From contig NC_035791.1 in the NCBI RefSeq assembly GCF_001653235.2, positions 4,774,001 through 4,838,000 of the forward strand: a DNA stretch of 64,000 bases, written 5' to 3'. This DNA comes from Pochonia chlamydosporia 170 (taxonomy: Eukaryota; Ascomycota; Sordariomycetes; Hypocreales; Clavicipitaceae). The notes under the pieces were generated by a model, which did not search any database, was not told where the DNA came from, and saw only the letters and a program-made list of their open reading frames with translations. A program made the translations under genes and the position numbers. Positions within the stretch are counted from its first letter, which is position 1. Every line of letters starts with the position of its first letter. Positions 1 through 14,904 of the stretch are shown here, piece by piece.

Positions 1-2959
1 CCTATCTCCAGGCACAGCATACGGATGAAATCCTGGTTGATCCAGTAACTAGTGTGGGCACTGAGCATGTTTAGATACTGGATCTCCAATGGACCGCTTC
101 CAGATCTGAGAAACCAATCGATTTGACCATTATCATTTAGTAGGAAAGCCTTTTTTTCAGCAACCTCTTCACGAGTGAAATCATGAACTTCCAATTCTAG
201 TTGAGAAGGAAGACGTACCGTTGACGGTCTCTCTGCGCTGGCCAACAATGGATCAGCTGGCAGAGATAAACCGGGCACAACATGTCGCATGGCATCACCC
301 ATAGACTTGAAAATTGAGGCAGACGTACCCGGAACGTAAGCCGTCTTCAAAGACGAGGCATATGCAGGATCCACGGCACCATTTAACAAATACGCAATCG
401 GATCTTCTTTGGCAAGTACGTTGTAGATGTTATCCACAGCCAGACAACCGAATCGACCGGCATCACTCACAATGTGCCCGTCGTTTGCGTCTCTTGGGTC
501 CGCTCCAGGTTTTCGACGACCTCGCCTAGGTGTTAATACTCCGTGCTCAAGGAGTAAAAAGAAACCAGCAGGGCTTCCAACAAGAAACAAGTTGGTCGTA
601 TCGAATTCAAAGAACTGGGTTCCTGGCTCAGTCCGCCGTAGATCCACGCTCGGGGCTTCTGTTGGCTGTCGAGAAAGGATATCGACCGCCATAACGCTTC
701 CAAGAGAGTGTGCAATAAGATGAACTCTTCCTATGGCAGCAAATCCGGGGTTATTTCGACACCAAAGGCGGTATACTCTGTTTGCTTCGAACACAAGAGC
801 ATTTATCATCTTGCTTTTGTGATGCGACATGTAAAACGGTATGTCAAACATCACGTCAGATATCATGCTTCTAATTGCAGGGATCGTGTTGGGCTCAATA
901 TCCTTCAAGCCAAATGACTCGTTCCCTTGTTCTTCGTTCTTTCCATGGTCAGCGGAGCTCCCGTCTTCAAATGAAAGTCCCATCCTCCAATTTAGCGGTA
1001 GTATCATCACACCATTCTGACTCGGGCGCAAGACGTGTTGGATAACGGGATTGCACATCTCATGGTTAACGGCACGTCGAAAGCCATTTATAGCGTGTGT
1101 GAAGTGATAACTCTCCACTCTCTCTGCAATCTTTTGACCAATTCCATGAGCCACAAGAACTAGGTCGGTTACTTGACCATTGGTTTCTTCAGCATGACAA
1201 CCTTCACAAACTCGAGGTTCCTCAGCCTCCTCCGCCTGTGGAGGATGACTCATCGGGCGCGGTGCTCCTTGACTGCTGTGAGAAATATTTAGCGCTTTGT
1301 GAATTCGATTCCAGGTAGCCGCATCGAAACCTCGTACAACGGGGATCCCAACAGTAAAGCCTTTGGCGATTTTCGAAGCTGGTTTTCTTCCGTAATAGGC
1401 AGATGGCCGAAGGCTAGGTTTCAACAGAAAGGCAATCTTGTCGTCTTTATAGATGACGTGGTAATTGGCGAATGCTCGATTTAGCCTCTCTTTCCCTAAA
1501 GATTGACCTTCAATTACAAAGTCAATGGTCCCTTGTGCTGCAGCATCCCCTCGGAAACAGCGTGCAGAGCAAAACAGATCCCCGGATATTTTTGGCTCCA
1601 GCCTTTGGCTTGCGTCATCGAAATGTTTGGAGTCTTCGGGCCAAAGGCAGTGGGAAACCTTCTCCTCTCCTAAGGGTCCTACCTCGACGGCGCACCTCAA
1701 CTCATCTCTCCAAGTTTCCGTCCAAGGCTGCAGCTCCTGATACCCAGCTTCTAACTGATTTGCAACTGGCGGAGCAACAGGCATCATTGTATCTCTTCGG
1801 CAAGTCAGCAGGTGTGGCCAACTCAATTGATAGGCTACACTCACCTGTAAAACCAAGTTGCACGCGTTATGACGGCCACATCGTTGACGGGTGACCAATA
1901 TATGGGCTTCATGAGAAGTGTGGGAAGTGATACCTTATGCAGTCTGGATACGCCTACAACGACATCAATGACGGACGAACTAATACCGGGGTGTTCATGA
2001 GACTGCACCGGCTTTGAATGATGTGTAGCGTCAAGTAATCCGGTTGATCTATTGTCTTGATGTTTATCAATCACTTTCTGCCCTCCGTGTGGGGTTAGAG
2101 AGTAATGGGCTGCGGAAGCACTCTTGTTTTCTGCCCGAATAAAGGTATTCCCCGGCATTCCAACAATCGCTGTTGCATTCAGCCGAGTAGGTCCGAGTCC
2201 GTCTGGAGACCCTTGGTCTTGGTTAGGGCAAGTTGCAACAGCAGATGCAGGACGAAACTGCCCCTCCGCTGTAGGTCCATTGGTACCTGCACCCGTTGCA
2301 GCTATGGGCGGTTGGATGACCTCTCTTTGCCTTGCCGATAGATCATTAAGAGTTGCATTCGGCGTTGAATCAGCTGCGTCAATGATTCCACGTCTCAAAG
2401 CGCTCGTCGCAACAATAACAGCTCTCTTCACCGCATCAACGGCGAGTCCGGGGTGAATTCTCCTGTGCAGAGCACAGAAATTATGCTGAAGCATGTCAGA
2501 GATATCTGCACGTAATGCCTGGCAGCAGTCCGACAGATCTTCCGCTTCTATATTCGTTTCCGAGACTTTACTGAGGCCGGGGTGCAATTCCAGATGCCTC
2601 AAAGCCAGCTTCTCCACGTGGCTCTGCAGCCTTTTCGTGAAATCCGCGCGCAGTTCAACGACTTCCTTTTGACCTGATCTTACTGCGCAATGTTCATCAC
2701 GACAGTCATCAGACGCTAGGCTTATCCAGGCTCTCTCCAAGGCATTGTTATCACCACAAGAAAACGGCCGAAGCTGACGCTTCAGAGACTTGTGGTCCGG
2801 GCTTGCCCCATGATATTGGGCTGATGATAGTCCCTCGATCGGTGTAAGTGAGGAGTAGAAGAACTGGGAGACAATTGCTGGCATCCCATTGTCACCCGAA
2901 ATTCGTGATATCGGTGTCAGGCGGCAGTTAGAGCCATACGTATGTGAGGCTGATGTCAT
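1..2959 (-). CDS. DDHD-domain phospholipase (PA-preferring phospholipase A1 type), cut off by the window edge
   Basis: Intracellular phospholipase A1-type enzyme of the DDHD family (yeast Ddl1, mammalian DDHD1/2), which cleaves acyl chains from phosphatidic acid and related lipids. Two exons are visible, 1845-2959 and 1-1794, with a 50 nt intron at 1795-1844 (GTGAGT donor, CTGAC branch) that joins WFY-R to DTMMPVA in frame. The N-terminal half has the family's SPLTPIEG and ALERAW segments and ends in VGVSRLH and KPIYWSPVND. The lipase core has LVAHGIGQ and the nucleophile motif AHSLGS near 690-716. The end carries DDHD-type residues, IDWFLRSGSG and SAHTSYWINQD. The last residues lie beyond base 1. 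The frame stays open to an ATG at 3223, but the extra 88 residues look non-coding, so the ATG at 2959 is preferred (inference). Confidence 0.88.
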
Positions 2960-3700
2960 GTTGGGCAGCGCGTCGGTTGCGGTGTCGAAGTAAGCCAGGT
3001 GATTGGGGTTGGCATCGTTCAAACTTCGTATCTTGCCATCGTCGATTGAAAATGAGAACGCGGGAATACCATTTAGGGCGTACGCTCGTCGTGATAGGTG
3101 ATCACTACCTAGGGGCTCTTGTGAGACTTGCTCTGGGAGCCTTGCTAGACATGACCAGTTCCATCTCTCCCATGATACACGGGATGACGTGGTTTGTTTG
3201 TTGCACCCAGCCCCAGGCCACATCCAAAACTTGGGTGGGCCACATGCACGCCATCATTGTGGCTCACACTACTTACCTAGGTAGTTACTGGGTACTTGAC
3301 AACAAGTTTCATCAAATCGCCAACTTGAATTTCTGAACTCCAAAAGCAGTTCCTGTCTGGATGTGGACATGATAATAATTCACCCTCCAAACTCTTCCTC
3401 GTCGTCTCACCGCCCGATACATTAGATGAAGATTCTGATGAGCTGGCATGGGTATTGATTGACCCAAAACAATGTTTACCTACCTAGGTAGGTAGGTAGA
3501 TTGGTGGACTCTTGGCATGCGTGGTATGGCTGAATAAAATACACATTGGCACGTGATGGTAGTTAGGTATGCAAATGAACAATTGTAGCGTTATAAATAG
3601 CCATGCCAGGAGAATTATCAGCCGTGTAGTTCTACCTACTTAAGTAGCTCGTCGTGCAGTAATGACACAACGAGGTTTTCGAGATATAGGGGCTGTTTAG
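2960..3700. other. intergenic, 3' of Prp3 and 5' of the DDHD gene; TACCTAGGTA motifs
   Basis: No gene is supported here. It holds two TACCTAGGTA-type palindromes (3274-3283 and 3477-3499), the second extended by repeated TAGG units. The part next to the phospholipase gene may be its 5' UTR. Confidence 0.6.
3274..3499. repeat. TACCTAGGTA palindrome cluster
   Basis: A perfect TACCTAGGTA sits at 3274-3283, and a longer TACC/TAGG run with the same core is at 3477-3499. The same core recurs at 10726, 13590, 14878, 35520, 60817 and 60998, always between genes. Confidence 0.7.
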
Positions 3701-5227
3701 TTACGGGAGGCCTTTTGCAAGAGACCAGAAATTCTCCAGTTTCGCCCGAGAAAGAACCTCCCGCGCTTCAGCGTCAGTTTCACATACTTTACTGATCCAC
3801 TTCTTAAATCCCCTTGCCTTTTGTTCTCCTTCAAATACCAATTTGCACTCGTTTAACGACATATCCTTGAGCGCTCCGTCTTGATTCTCCGCCTGAAGCC
3901 AGTCCTTTTCTGGACTGTGTTTATCATCCCGGCTCCTCGAGGGAGAATTTTCTGTCCAGTCAATGCGGTTGAGCATCAACTTCTTGTATTTGTTGATACT
4001 CCAAGCACCGCCTTCGACAACAACCAAGTTAAATTTCGGGTGCATAATGCAAGTTCCCGAAAGGGCAAGTTGATTGGCATTCATTCCAATTTTGTAACGG
4101 TGTTGCCCGTTTGCCAAGCTCGAGATCTTAAAGACCAGAATATAGATGCCTTTATCGGCATCTCTTTGCTGGTTCTTGGACAACTTTTCCTTCTTCTGTT
4201 CTTTGGATAACTTCCGATCGTCGTTGGCATCCACATGTTTCTGGTGCCGTTCTGCGATTTCGCGGTTGACTCTTGCCTCGACAGCTGTGGGGTCCTTCAC
4301 GGCAACTAATAAAACAGAGTTAGGATAGCACAGAATAGCTTGAAAATGGAAATACTTGCCGTCACCCAAAACACGCATTAGATTCCCCTTCTTGACCTTC
4401 GGCGGTGGTGCCGGAACCAATCCAAGGCGAATCTTGGCTTGCATTTCCTTCAACTCTGCCATCCTACGTTGACGCCTGATTTTGGCTTGCTCCTTGGTTG
4501 TCAGAAACATCGCTTTTGCTTCTGGAACATGGCGATCTTGGGGTGGTTCGAGTGCGACAGGATGTTGAACATATTCCGTCACAATACTATCAGGGCTCCT
4601 AATCTTCAGTACTGCAGGATTTGCAATCTTCTCGTAGCTTTTGCCATCGACGAGCCCTTCGTCCCACCATTCGATATCTGGCGGCTCTCCTACAACGAAC
4701 TTCTTTTCCACGTCTAGATCTTCGTTGATGCCGGCTTTTCTCGTCTGTTCTGCTATTCTTTTTTTCATTGCCTCTAGGGCAGCTTGCCGACGAAGGGCAT
4801 TTGCTTGCTGAATGTATTTTCCCTTCTGGTTGAATACTAAGCGTCTCGGTTCTCGTACTCTGCCACCAGAGCCTGGGTGCGCGAGAGTATCGTCAAAATA
4901 TGGATTATCGCCCGCATGGTCCTGCGTGATCGGTTTTCGGAATGTGCGACTTTGAGTTGCTAGGGCGTGGTAAGAGGACGATCGACCGCCTTGCTCGGTA
5001 CGAATATGTGCGGCTTTGGGTGATGAGTCTCCAGCTTTTAGAGATGATTCTCGCGATCCTAGATCTCCAGGTAAAGGGTTCAAAGCTCCTTTTGCCTTGC
5101 TAGCACCTGTAGCTGCTGCTACTCGAGCTTTCAAAGCAGCCAGCCGGTCAAGGCCAGCATTTGGCTTCTGGACACGAGCTGATGGATCATGCCGAGGCCC
5201 AAGGCTGTTCATCTTGGTTGGGTCCAT
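3701..5227 (-). CDS. PRP3: U4/U6 small nuclear ribonucleoprotein Prp3
   Basis: Component of the U4/U6.U5 tri-snRNP that stabilises the U4/U6 duplex in the nucleus before spliceosome activation. The uninterrupted frame is 508 codons, but it contains a 54 nt intron (4306-4359) that keeps the frame. Its donor is GCAAGT, its branch is CTAAC and its acceptor is TTAG. Removal changes GDG...VAVKDPT to GDVAVKDPT, which matches the conserved VLGxxAVxDPT of Prp3 and gives about 490 residues. Visible family parts are RRLVFNQKGKYI, the basic helix TTKEQAKIRRQRR, KKGNLMRVLGD and the C-terminal DUF1115-like region with VVVEGG and KKLMLNRIDW. The start ATG at 5227 matches the usual MD..KMNSLG beginning. An upstream 60-codon frame (5276-5458) could splice in by a GTGAGG donor but is more likely a uORF. 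Confidence 0.93.
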   Translation of the reverse strand: MDPTKMNSLGPRHDPSARVQKPNAGLDRLAALKARVAAATGASKAKGALNPLPGDLGSRESSLKAGDSSPKAAHIRTEQGGRSSSYHALATQSRTFRKPITQDHAGDNPYFDDTLAHPGSGGRVREPRRLVFNQKGKYIQQANALRRQAALEAMKKRIAEQTRKAGINEDLDVEKKFVVGEPPDIEWWDEGLVDGKSYEKIANPAVLKIRSPDSIVTEYVQHPVALEPPQDRHVPEAKAMFLTTKEQAKIRRQRRMAELKEMQAKIRLGLVPAPPPKVKKGNLMRVLGDGKYFHFQAILCYPNSVLLVAVKDPTAVEARVNREIAERHQKHVDANDDRKLSKEQKKEKLSKNQQRDADKGIYILVFKISSLANGQHRYKIGMNANQLALSGTCIMHPKFNLVVVEGGAWSINKYKKLMLNRIDWTENSPSRSRDDKHSPEKDWLQAENQDGALKDMSLNECKLVFEGEQKARGFKKWISKVCETDAEAREVLSRAKLENFWSLAKGLP

Positions 5228-8200
5228 AATGTGTATACTTCTTTGTCAGCTTCAGAGAGCAGGATGAGGATAACCTCACTCTTTTGCAAAGTAAGGTCCA
5301 ATCTTTAGGCGACCAGCAGGCGCACAATCAACACAGGCTCTGGACAAACGACAGGAAATGCAGGCAGGTGGGTCCTTGATGATGGGTGGATAGCCACCAC
5401 AGGCCCACTTTAACCCATCTGCACTAAAATTTCTTCCCCCACCAAAACACTCAGTCATCGACTGGTTTCACTTCTGCCAACTGATCCAGCATCTAAAAAT
5501 TAGCAACCAAGATCTAACCGAGATATCAGGAGTCTAGACCGGAACGTATATCGTGATGAATATGATGCAGCGAATTTCTTCAGAGATGTAGTAAGAGTGT
5601 GGAGTTCACCTTTCCACCGAGGAAACCCCTCATGGCCAACTTCATCTAACAATAAAATGCATTGTTACCAGACATCAGAGACCTTCTGGAAGGCAATGAC
5701 AACTCCCTACAGGACACATTTCGAAGGACTCATTCGCAATAAGAATGAGAAACTTGGTACGCCTGAACCCCCCACCCCTTTCCCTCCCTCTCGAGCCTCT
5801 CCGAAGCGGGGAAAAAAATCGCAGAAATGCTCTTTGAATGGCATTCTCGAGGTCCCTTGTGGAACCCGGAAAGGCGGTTGGCATTGTTTTTTGGACAGTT
5901 AGTTGGCAAACCACCAATGCAGTGACTTTGAATACTCTCTCACTTGGCGAAACTCTGTGCTAAAATCGTAGCGTTGGGTATTCCACGTCGTCTGGAAATC
6001 CTGATTGCTGCAAGTCGCGATACTTTTAACAACTTCGATGCCCCAGCACCCAATTGCCCATGTGGCGCTGAAAGGCGCAGAAATATTCGCGAAATTCATT
6101 AGTATCCTGCGACAGATCAACATGAATATTGGGCACGGTATCCGTCGAAGAAATTGTTGGGCGTGGATGTTTGTATGGCCACCGTAGACCATACAAAATG
6201 AAATTGAGACTTTTGCCCATCTGATGCGCATTCTGCAACTTACGCAATCAAACTCTGCTGCTATGGATACCATTGAAGGAAACTAATGCGCATCTTTCTT
6301 CCGATAATGAAGAAGGAGGTTAAAGAGAGACAGGCGCAGGCTACTGGCGGAACGTCAAACATTGGAATGAAAGTACAAGTTGTGACAACGGCACCTCCTA
6401 GTGGTGAGTCGGGAGCACGGAGCGAGCACGGTGATGATGCAATAACCGCCAAACAGCGACAAAGCCGCAACAAAGCTATGTCCTATGGGCCGAATCATGA
6501 TGGACATGACGCTATTCAGCGACGAAAGGCAGTTCGTGAATGTTGTGCCGGAAGGGATAATGGGAAAATGGCAAGACTGTGCTGCAAGTGAGCGAGTTCC
6601 ACAAGCACCAGGACACAGATGATTGTGAACCCGACTTGTCGTCGTTTGCAGAAGCCAGGGTCGAGCGTATCTTATATGAGTCTGGTGTGAAGAAGTCACG
6701 GGTTTCGAGTGCGACGAAACGAAGGTCGATGTGCGTGATACAACTGTGGAATACAATTCCACACCCCAGGTTGTCATGCTCAGCAATGTTCAGGAAGCTG
6801 TTCCCAAAACTTCTCTACAGAAAATTGCTAGTATTGGCGCGTTGGTAGATGAATAGGGCGAAAGAGTGGTTCACACATCGGATTTGAAGTCAGTTTACGG
6901 ATGACACAGAAGTATTGGGACTTCATCGCCGTTAATCACATTCAGACGAGCAACTTTGGGGCTGTTGTCTCTGTCTACGGAGTGGAATTCTTATCGCCAT
7001 CACGTTCTGCTTGAGTTTTCTGGTGTCTTCAAATACCACGGAATCGAGTTTCTTATCTAACAAACCTCTCAACCTCATTAGCGACTGCCGGACGGAAAAC
7101 GGGCATTTCACTGCTTTCTGCCAGGTGGGACTTAGAGGCAATGTGAGTACGGTCACAAGAATGAGTTTTGAGACCTCTGTACCGTTCCTCAGAGACACCG
7201 TTCTGTATAGAGCTGGGGATGGTCTCACAACCCGCAACAGCCGTCTTGTGATGCTTAAACTGAGCAGGGTCGGAACGTAGGGTTCGATGTTATGACTCGA
7301 CTCTCAACGCATCAGGCCGACTCTTTGGGTACGCGGATGCTATTTGTCGGCTGTTTGTAGCGTATTCGAAATGATATCACACTAGACTGGCTCGTTCTGT
7401 ATTTAAATATACCGTGTATTACTTTTTGCACTTCGTGTAATTTGTGGCTACTTGGCTCTTTCAGCACATGGTTTCGGTTCCAGTAAAGTCGAAATCCTCT
7501 GGCTGCGTTATTCTACCATGCGCCCACAACTTGGTCGGTTCGCCTTCGTCGTCATGATATAAACCGGTCTTGAATGTCAGTAGTTGACTACAGAGGAGCA
7601 TGTCACTATTGAAGTGATAAACAAATGCAGCTACTGCCGGTGTCGATGACTTTGAAGGTATCTGGTCCACCTGATGGTTACGATCAACATTGAATCTTGA
7701 TACACATCAATTGATGGGCACATGGTTCCCCACAACTGCGGGTCAGCCAAACAAATTGACCAGACACGACCCGAGATCACCCCACTGCCAACACTGAACA
7801 GTCGAGTTAGGGTTTCAGTCTTTGCCTCGGCGGAAGCCTCAAAGAACGTTGCGGTGAGAGGGGTAAGGCAAGCTGGTTGTCACAGGACATCGATCAAGTT
7901 GGCCCCAACAGGTTCCTCGGGCAAAGTATTGATGACATACATACTGTCTGTGACCAAATGTATTTGGGCATATTAAGGTATACAGTAACACTCTTCAATA
8001 TGCCTCAGCACACAACGCGATACGCGACACCCTTCCTTGTTTAAATACTTATGACCTGCCACTGTATATGTAACCAGACTCCATACAACAAACAGTTTGT
8101 GCTTTCAGACACCTACCAAGGTAAGTATTTAAGTACGTGACCAATACCACCAGTGGTTATCCCCTTGAAATTCAGAACCAGCAGCAGCACCAGCACTATC

Positions 8201-8306
8201 ATTATGTTTCAACTTGACTGACGTACTTCCTTCGCCCGCGTGACTAGTGGTTTCAGCACCCATTTATCTATTGAGTTACTGGTGTTTCGCTTGTTCGGAT
8301 TTCAAG
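5228..8306. other. gene-poor interval with degraded coding-like fragments
   Basis: About 3 kb without a convincing gene. Short open stretches in different frames look coding-like but are broken by stops: minus strand near 6026-6247, plus strand 6700-6855 (opens FECDETKVDVRDTTVEYN and ends at a TAG), and minus strand 7461-7900. None has a motif I recognise. They may be remnants of decayed genes or chance. The 5276-5458 frame upstream of Prp3 lies here too. Confidence 0.45.
7461..7900 (-). pseudogene. possible gene remnant, family unknown
   Basis: The last 69 codons (7461-7670) form an open frame with an acidic, protein-like composition: FVYHFNSD, TFKTGLYHDDEGE, then ITQPEDFDFTGTE before the stop. 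Further upstream a different frame stays open for about 80 codons without an ATG (FFEASAEAKTETLTRLFSVG). The two pieces cannot be joined by an intron I trust. Either this is a small gene with an intron I missed or a decayed fragment. I do not recognise the family. Confidence 0.2.
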
Positions 8307-9141
8307 ATGGCAGCAACTCCCAAAATCACGCTTTACTTTGACACGGTCAGCCCGTTTGCATACATTGCTTTTTACATTTTGCAAGTGAGTACCACCAGTC
8401 TTATTCTCCTCGGGGGTCCCAGTCAGGAATATTGCTGAATGCAAACTATAGAATGATGGGGTGTTCCAAAATTGCAACATCACTTACGTGCCCATTTTCC
8501 TTGGCGGTTTAATGAAGAAGTGTGGCAATACGGCTCCAATCAACATTACCAGTGAGTAAGGCAGCTAGTTAGATGTGATAATCCGCCTATGAGGAGGGAG
8601 GTTCTAGTTCTCCAGAGCAGGTGATATACTAAAATGACTGGAAACAGATAAAAATAACTGGATTGATCGCGAACGATTGCTGTGGGCTAAAACGTTCAAT
8701 GTCCCGATGAAAATCTTGCTGCCACAAGGCTTTCCCCCAATGACGCTGAACATTATGAGATGCTTGGCTGCGCTGGATGTCGCCGATGGTAGGAGCGACC
8801 AGAGCCGGTTGATCAGAACCGTAGATGCTCTCTACCACGACTTCTGGGTAGATCATTCAGAGACCAACGACACAAGACTACTGCAGTTGCTTTTGAATCG
8901 TATACTTGGCAGCGAGGAAGCAACTAAAATTACTGCCGCGGCAACCAAAGACGGCAAAACGAGCCTTCTTCACAATACGGATGAAGCCTTTGCCGCCGGC
9001 GCGTTTGGACTTCCGTGGATGGTTTGCACAAATGGTAATGGCGAGACGGAGTCATTTTGGGGGGTAGACCATATAGGTCAGGTTGCTAGTTTCCTTGGCC
9101 TCCAGCGACCTGGGACAGGCGGGTGGAAGGCAGTCCTTTGA
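8307..9141 (+). CDS. kappa-class glutathione S-transferase / DsbA-like 2-hydroxychromene-2-carboxylate isomerase family
   Basis: Thioredoxin-fold protein of the DsbA/GST-kappa superfamily, expected to use glutathione in mitochondria or peroxisomes. Three exons: 8307-8384, 8452-8551 and 8648-9141, with GT-AG introns of 67 and 96 nt, giving 223 residues, the usual size of GST kappa. The N-terminus TPKITLYFDTVSPFAYIAF carries the family's Ser in an SPF/Y context, which binds glutathione. NKNNWIDRERLLWAKTF and FNVPMKILLPQGFPP correspond to the helical insert, and AFGLPWMV is the cis-Pro loop. The context AAGATGG favours the ATG at 8307. The substrate cannot be told from sequence, and a hydroxychromene carboxylate isomerase role is only a family-level label. 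Confidence 0.87.
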
Positions 9142-12293
<3,152 letters not shown>

Positions 12294-12661
12294 ATGACTG
12301 GACGTATGTATACTCGAGCGAGAAATGAAAACACCATTCATCACGCTAACATTTACAAGGTGGCAAAGGCGGAAAGGGCCTCGGCAAGGGCGGCGCCAAG
12401 CGTCATCGCAAGATTCTCCGTGACAACATTCAGGGCATTACCAAACCTGCCATTCGGCGTCTAGCTCGCCGTGGTGGTGTCAAGCGTATCTCTGCTATGA
12501 TATACGAAGAGACACGCACAGTCCTCAAGACCTTCCTGGAAGGCGTCATCCGCGATGCGGTCACATACACCGAACACGCCAAGCGAAAGACAGTCACATC
12601 ACTGGACGTGGTCTATGCCCTGAAGAGACAGGGCCGCACTCTCTACGGCTTTGGTGGCTAA
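12294..12661 (+). CDS. histone H4
   Basis: Core nucleosomal histone. Exon 1 is only 10 nt (12294-12303, ATG ACT GGA C). A 56 nt intron (12304-12359, GTATGT donor, GCTAAC branch) follows, then exon 2 at 12360-12661. The product is 103 residues, the canonical length: [35 protein letters not shown] and an end in [10 protein letters not shown] tiny first exon interrupting the fourth codon is a known layout of fungal H4 genes. It is divergent from H3, with a CT-rich leader just before the ATG. No key residue is missing. Confidence 0.98.
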
Positions 12662-13195
12662 GCGAACATGTCTTGCATGCCTGTTATGAATTGTTTACAG
12701 TGGACGCGCTGGGTAACTGCGCTGGGTCGCGCGAGGTGTTTCATGATGACTATGGAATCTGGTCTTGCTTTTTTAAAGGGTATTTTGTATCATACAGGGG
12801 AAATGGTGGCTCTCACATCTTATTCTGGAGTAATTGACTACGCCTGCTCGGCGACATTGACCATGTATGTCCACACGACACGTGCATAATATCCAAAATC
12901 ATGAAGTAAACTTGTACATACAATGTTAAGACACATGGATTCAATCGACCAGGACATACTGGCACGGCATCAATGTTTATGTACAGTAAAATGGGGTCAT
13001 ATTCTGGCGGACCATTGAAGCAAAGTGGGCTGGTGGAATTGGCGCATTGTTTGCCTTGCAACACATACGCTTCTACAGTTGAGGCATGTCTGTATGAGTC
13101 CACCAGCCCATACCAACCAACACCCAGGTATCTATATAGGTATTGAGGTATGTTAGTTCGTCGCATTTGCCAATAAACTATCTACGGCTACATAC

Positions 13196-13220
13196 GTGCA
13201 CATGGGTTTCCCATGTGCAC
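13196..13220. repeat. 11 bp perfect inverted repeat
   Basis: Left arm GTGCACATGGG, loop TTT, right arm CCCATGTGCAC. It could form a hairpin or be a two-fold protein site. It lies in the gene-free interval 3' of H4. Confidence 0.75.
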
Positions 13221-13589
13221 CCGAACATCAAACCCGGATTAATCAGGATACATCACGTTTGTTGGGATGTTACAATCCCGGACTCAATCTTGTCTACTAT
13301 TCTGGTCAAATACTGGTACAAATGTGGTGCCTAATTCATGAGTCGCAAGCAGTCACCGTTTTATTTGAGGCACGTTGCAGAAGCTTCAGTCGTTGAAGCC
13401 CGTAGTAGAGCCGAGTCGAGTTTCGACGGGAATCCTCTAGGGCAGCAAGACAGAGTGCTGAGTCGTCATGCGTCAGAACATTGCAAATCTACAAATGTAG
13501 CCTTCAGCTTTTTCTTATCAATGGCCTGGCGGACACATGTGCAGCCTTTTTCCATTTAGCTGTTATTGAGGAATACTCCCTGCTAACAG

Positions 13590-13606
13590 CCTAGGTACCT
13601 AGGTAG
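13590..13606. repeat. TACCTAGGTA-type repeat
   Basis: Two overlapping CCTAGGT units, CCTAGGTACCTAGGTAG. Intergenic. Confidence 0.7.
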
Positions 13607-14877
13607 TCAGGCGACGCTGCGTGACGTGCTAGGACCAGTCTGGTCTGATGAAGATCTACTACCGCATTGCAATCTTTTTCTCAACCGCCTTGCATCTTTG
13701 ACAGTACCTAAGTATGTCCATGATGTGTCTGGTGGGCACTACACCAGACTTGCCAATGAGATTGCTGCATGTTGGTGTCTTGAACTGGGGATGTCCGCTA
13801 AGATATGCATGGGAGACAGTGCAGAACGTCGATGAGAAATGGGACACACTACCAAGAGATTACTAATAATGAACAACGCTACCTCTCAAATTTGAAATTG
13901 ATCATTTGCGACAAGTTGCTCAAGAGGGCCACAAATTTGGGGGTGCTCTTTGGCTCGTGTTTCACCATGGAGTTGTTCAATGGGTGTCTGGTGTATCGGA
14001 AAAATTAGTTACCGGTGGTACGGAGTACATGAGTATGGGTATATGGGCATGCGGTTGACACTGTTGGGATTGTCAATGAGTGTCCATCCATGCAAGGCAG
14101 TCTATTAGTTGGCCGCGCTCATGTTTGAAACATTGAACCCCAGTGCCTTCAATGTTGACACGGCCTTCTCCGCCCATGAGTGATTGCACCGAGGTCGCGT
14201 CCGCAAGACCGCCGCCGACACTGTGAACAATATGTGAACCAGACTTTAGAACCTGAAGATCTGGACATCGGGAAGCAGGAACGCCAAGGGCCACCATCAG
14301 AAACCGAGGGGCCAGGCCTCGTGGCTGAGGCTCTACGTACTGGGTCTTGCAAGGCCCGACAACTGCGTGGTTGGTTGCATGCATGTGTGGCTATTTGTGT
14401 CCGGAGAGGCAGTCGACGGGGAGCGGAGCCGGTAGATGCCGACATGGGCTGTGGTCCAACGAGTCCAGTCTGCTCTTGTCTGCATGTGGTCTGGCCAAGT
14501 TGGTCTGTGTGAAAATTGAGTCCCCCAGCACACCGTCCTCGGCCAAGCCGAAAGAGACATTGAATTTTCAGCACATCTCACAGGGAGTGTGTGTTATTGA
14601 ACCGCCAGACTAACACCATTCTGACACTGGTGATAAAAAATTTGACGACAACCAGAAAAATTTTCCCACCAGTTTTAGTATTTCGGCGTTAGTTCCGCTT
14701 CCGAGAAGGTTTCCTGTTGGTGTACTGTGTGCATGGTCTTTACCCAGTCTCATGTCCCATCAGTGCATTTAGGTGCAAGGTTTGGGCCTAGGATTCAGCA
14801 AACAGGCAGGCCGCCAATACATGTATGCATATTGGCATTAGCTACCATCACAACAGATCCGGGCATTCTTGACCCAA

Positions 14878-14904
14878 TACCTACCTACCTAGGTAGGTAC
14901 CTAC
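14878..14904. repeat. TACCTAGGTA-type repeat, largest copy
   Basis: TACC units on the left and TAGG units on the right of a central CCTAGG, then GTACCTAC. This is the largest copy of the motif in the window. Confidence 0.7.

Noticed and set aside
2960..3223. 88-codon N-terminal extension of the DDHD phospholipase
   Set aside because: Composition (many Trp, Cys, Arg) does not resemble the family N-terminus. Kept only as an alternative start.
5276..5458. 60-codon frame as a first exon of PRP3
   Set aside because: It can splice in frame, but Prp3 proteins begin at MD..KMNSLG. Its Cys-rich sequence has no counterpart I know.
7255..7300. GGGTTCGATG sequence resembling a pol III B box
   Set aside because: No matching A box or cloverleaf can be formed upstream.
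14149..14613. Overlapping ORFs on both strands near 14.2-14.6 kb
   Set aside because: They are mutual shadows in GC-richer DNA, with no motif and no splice support.
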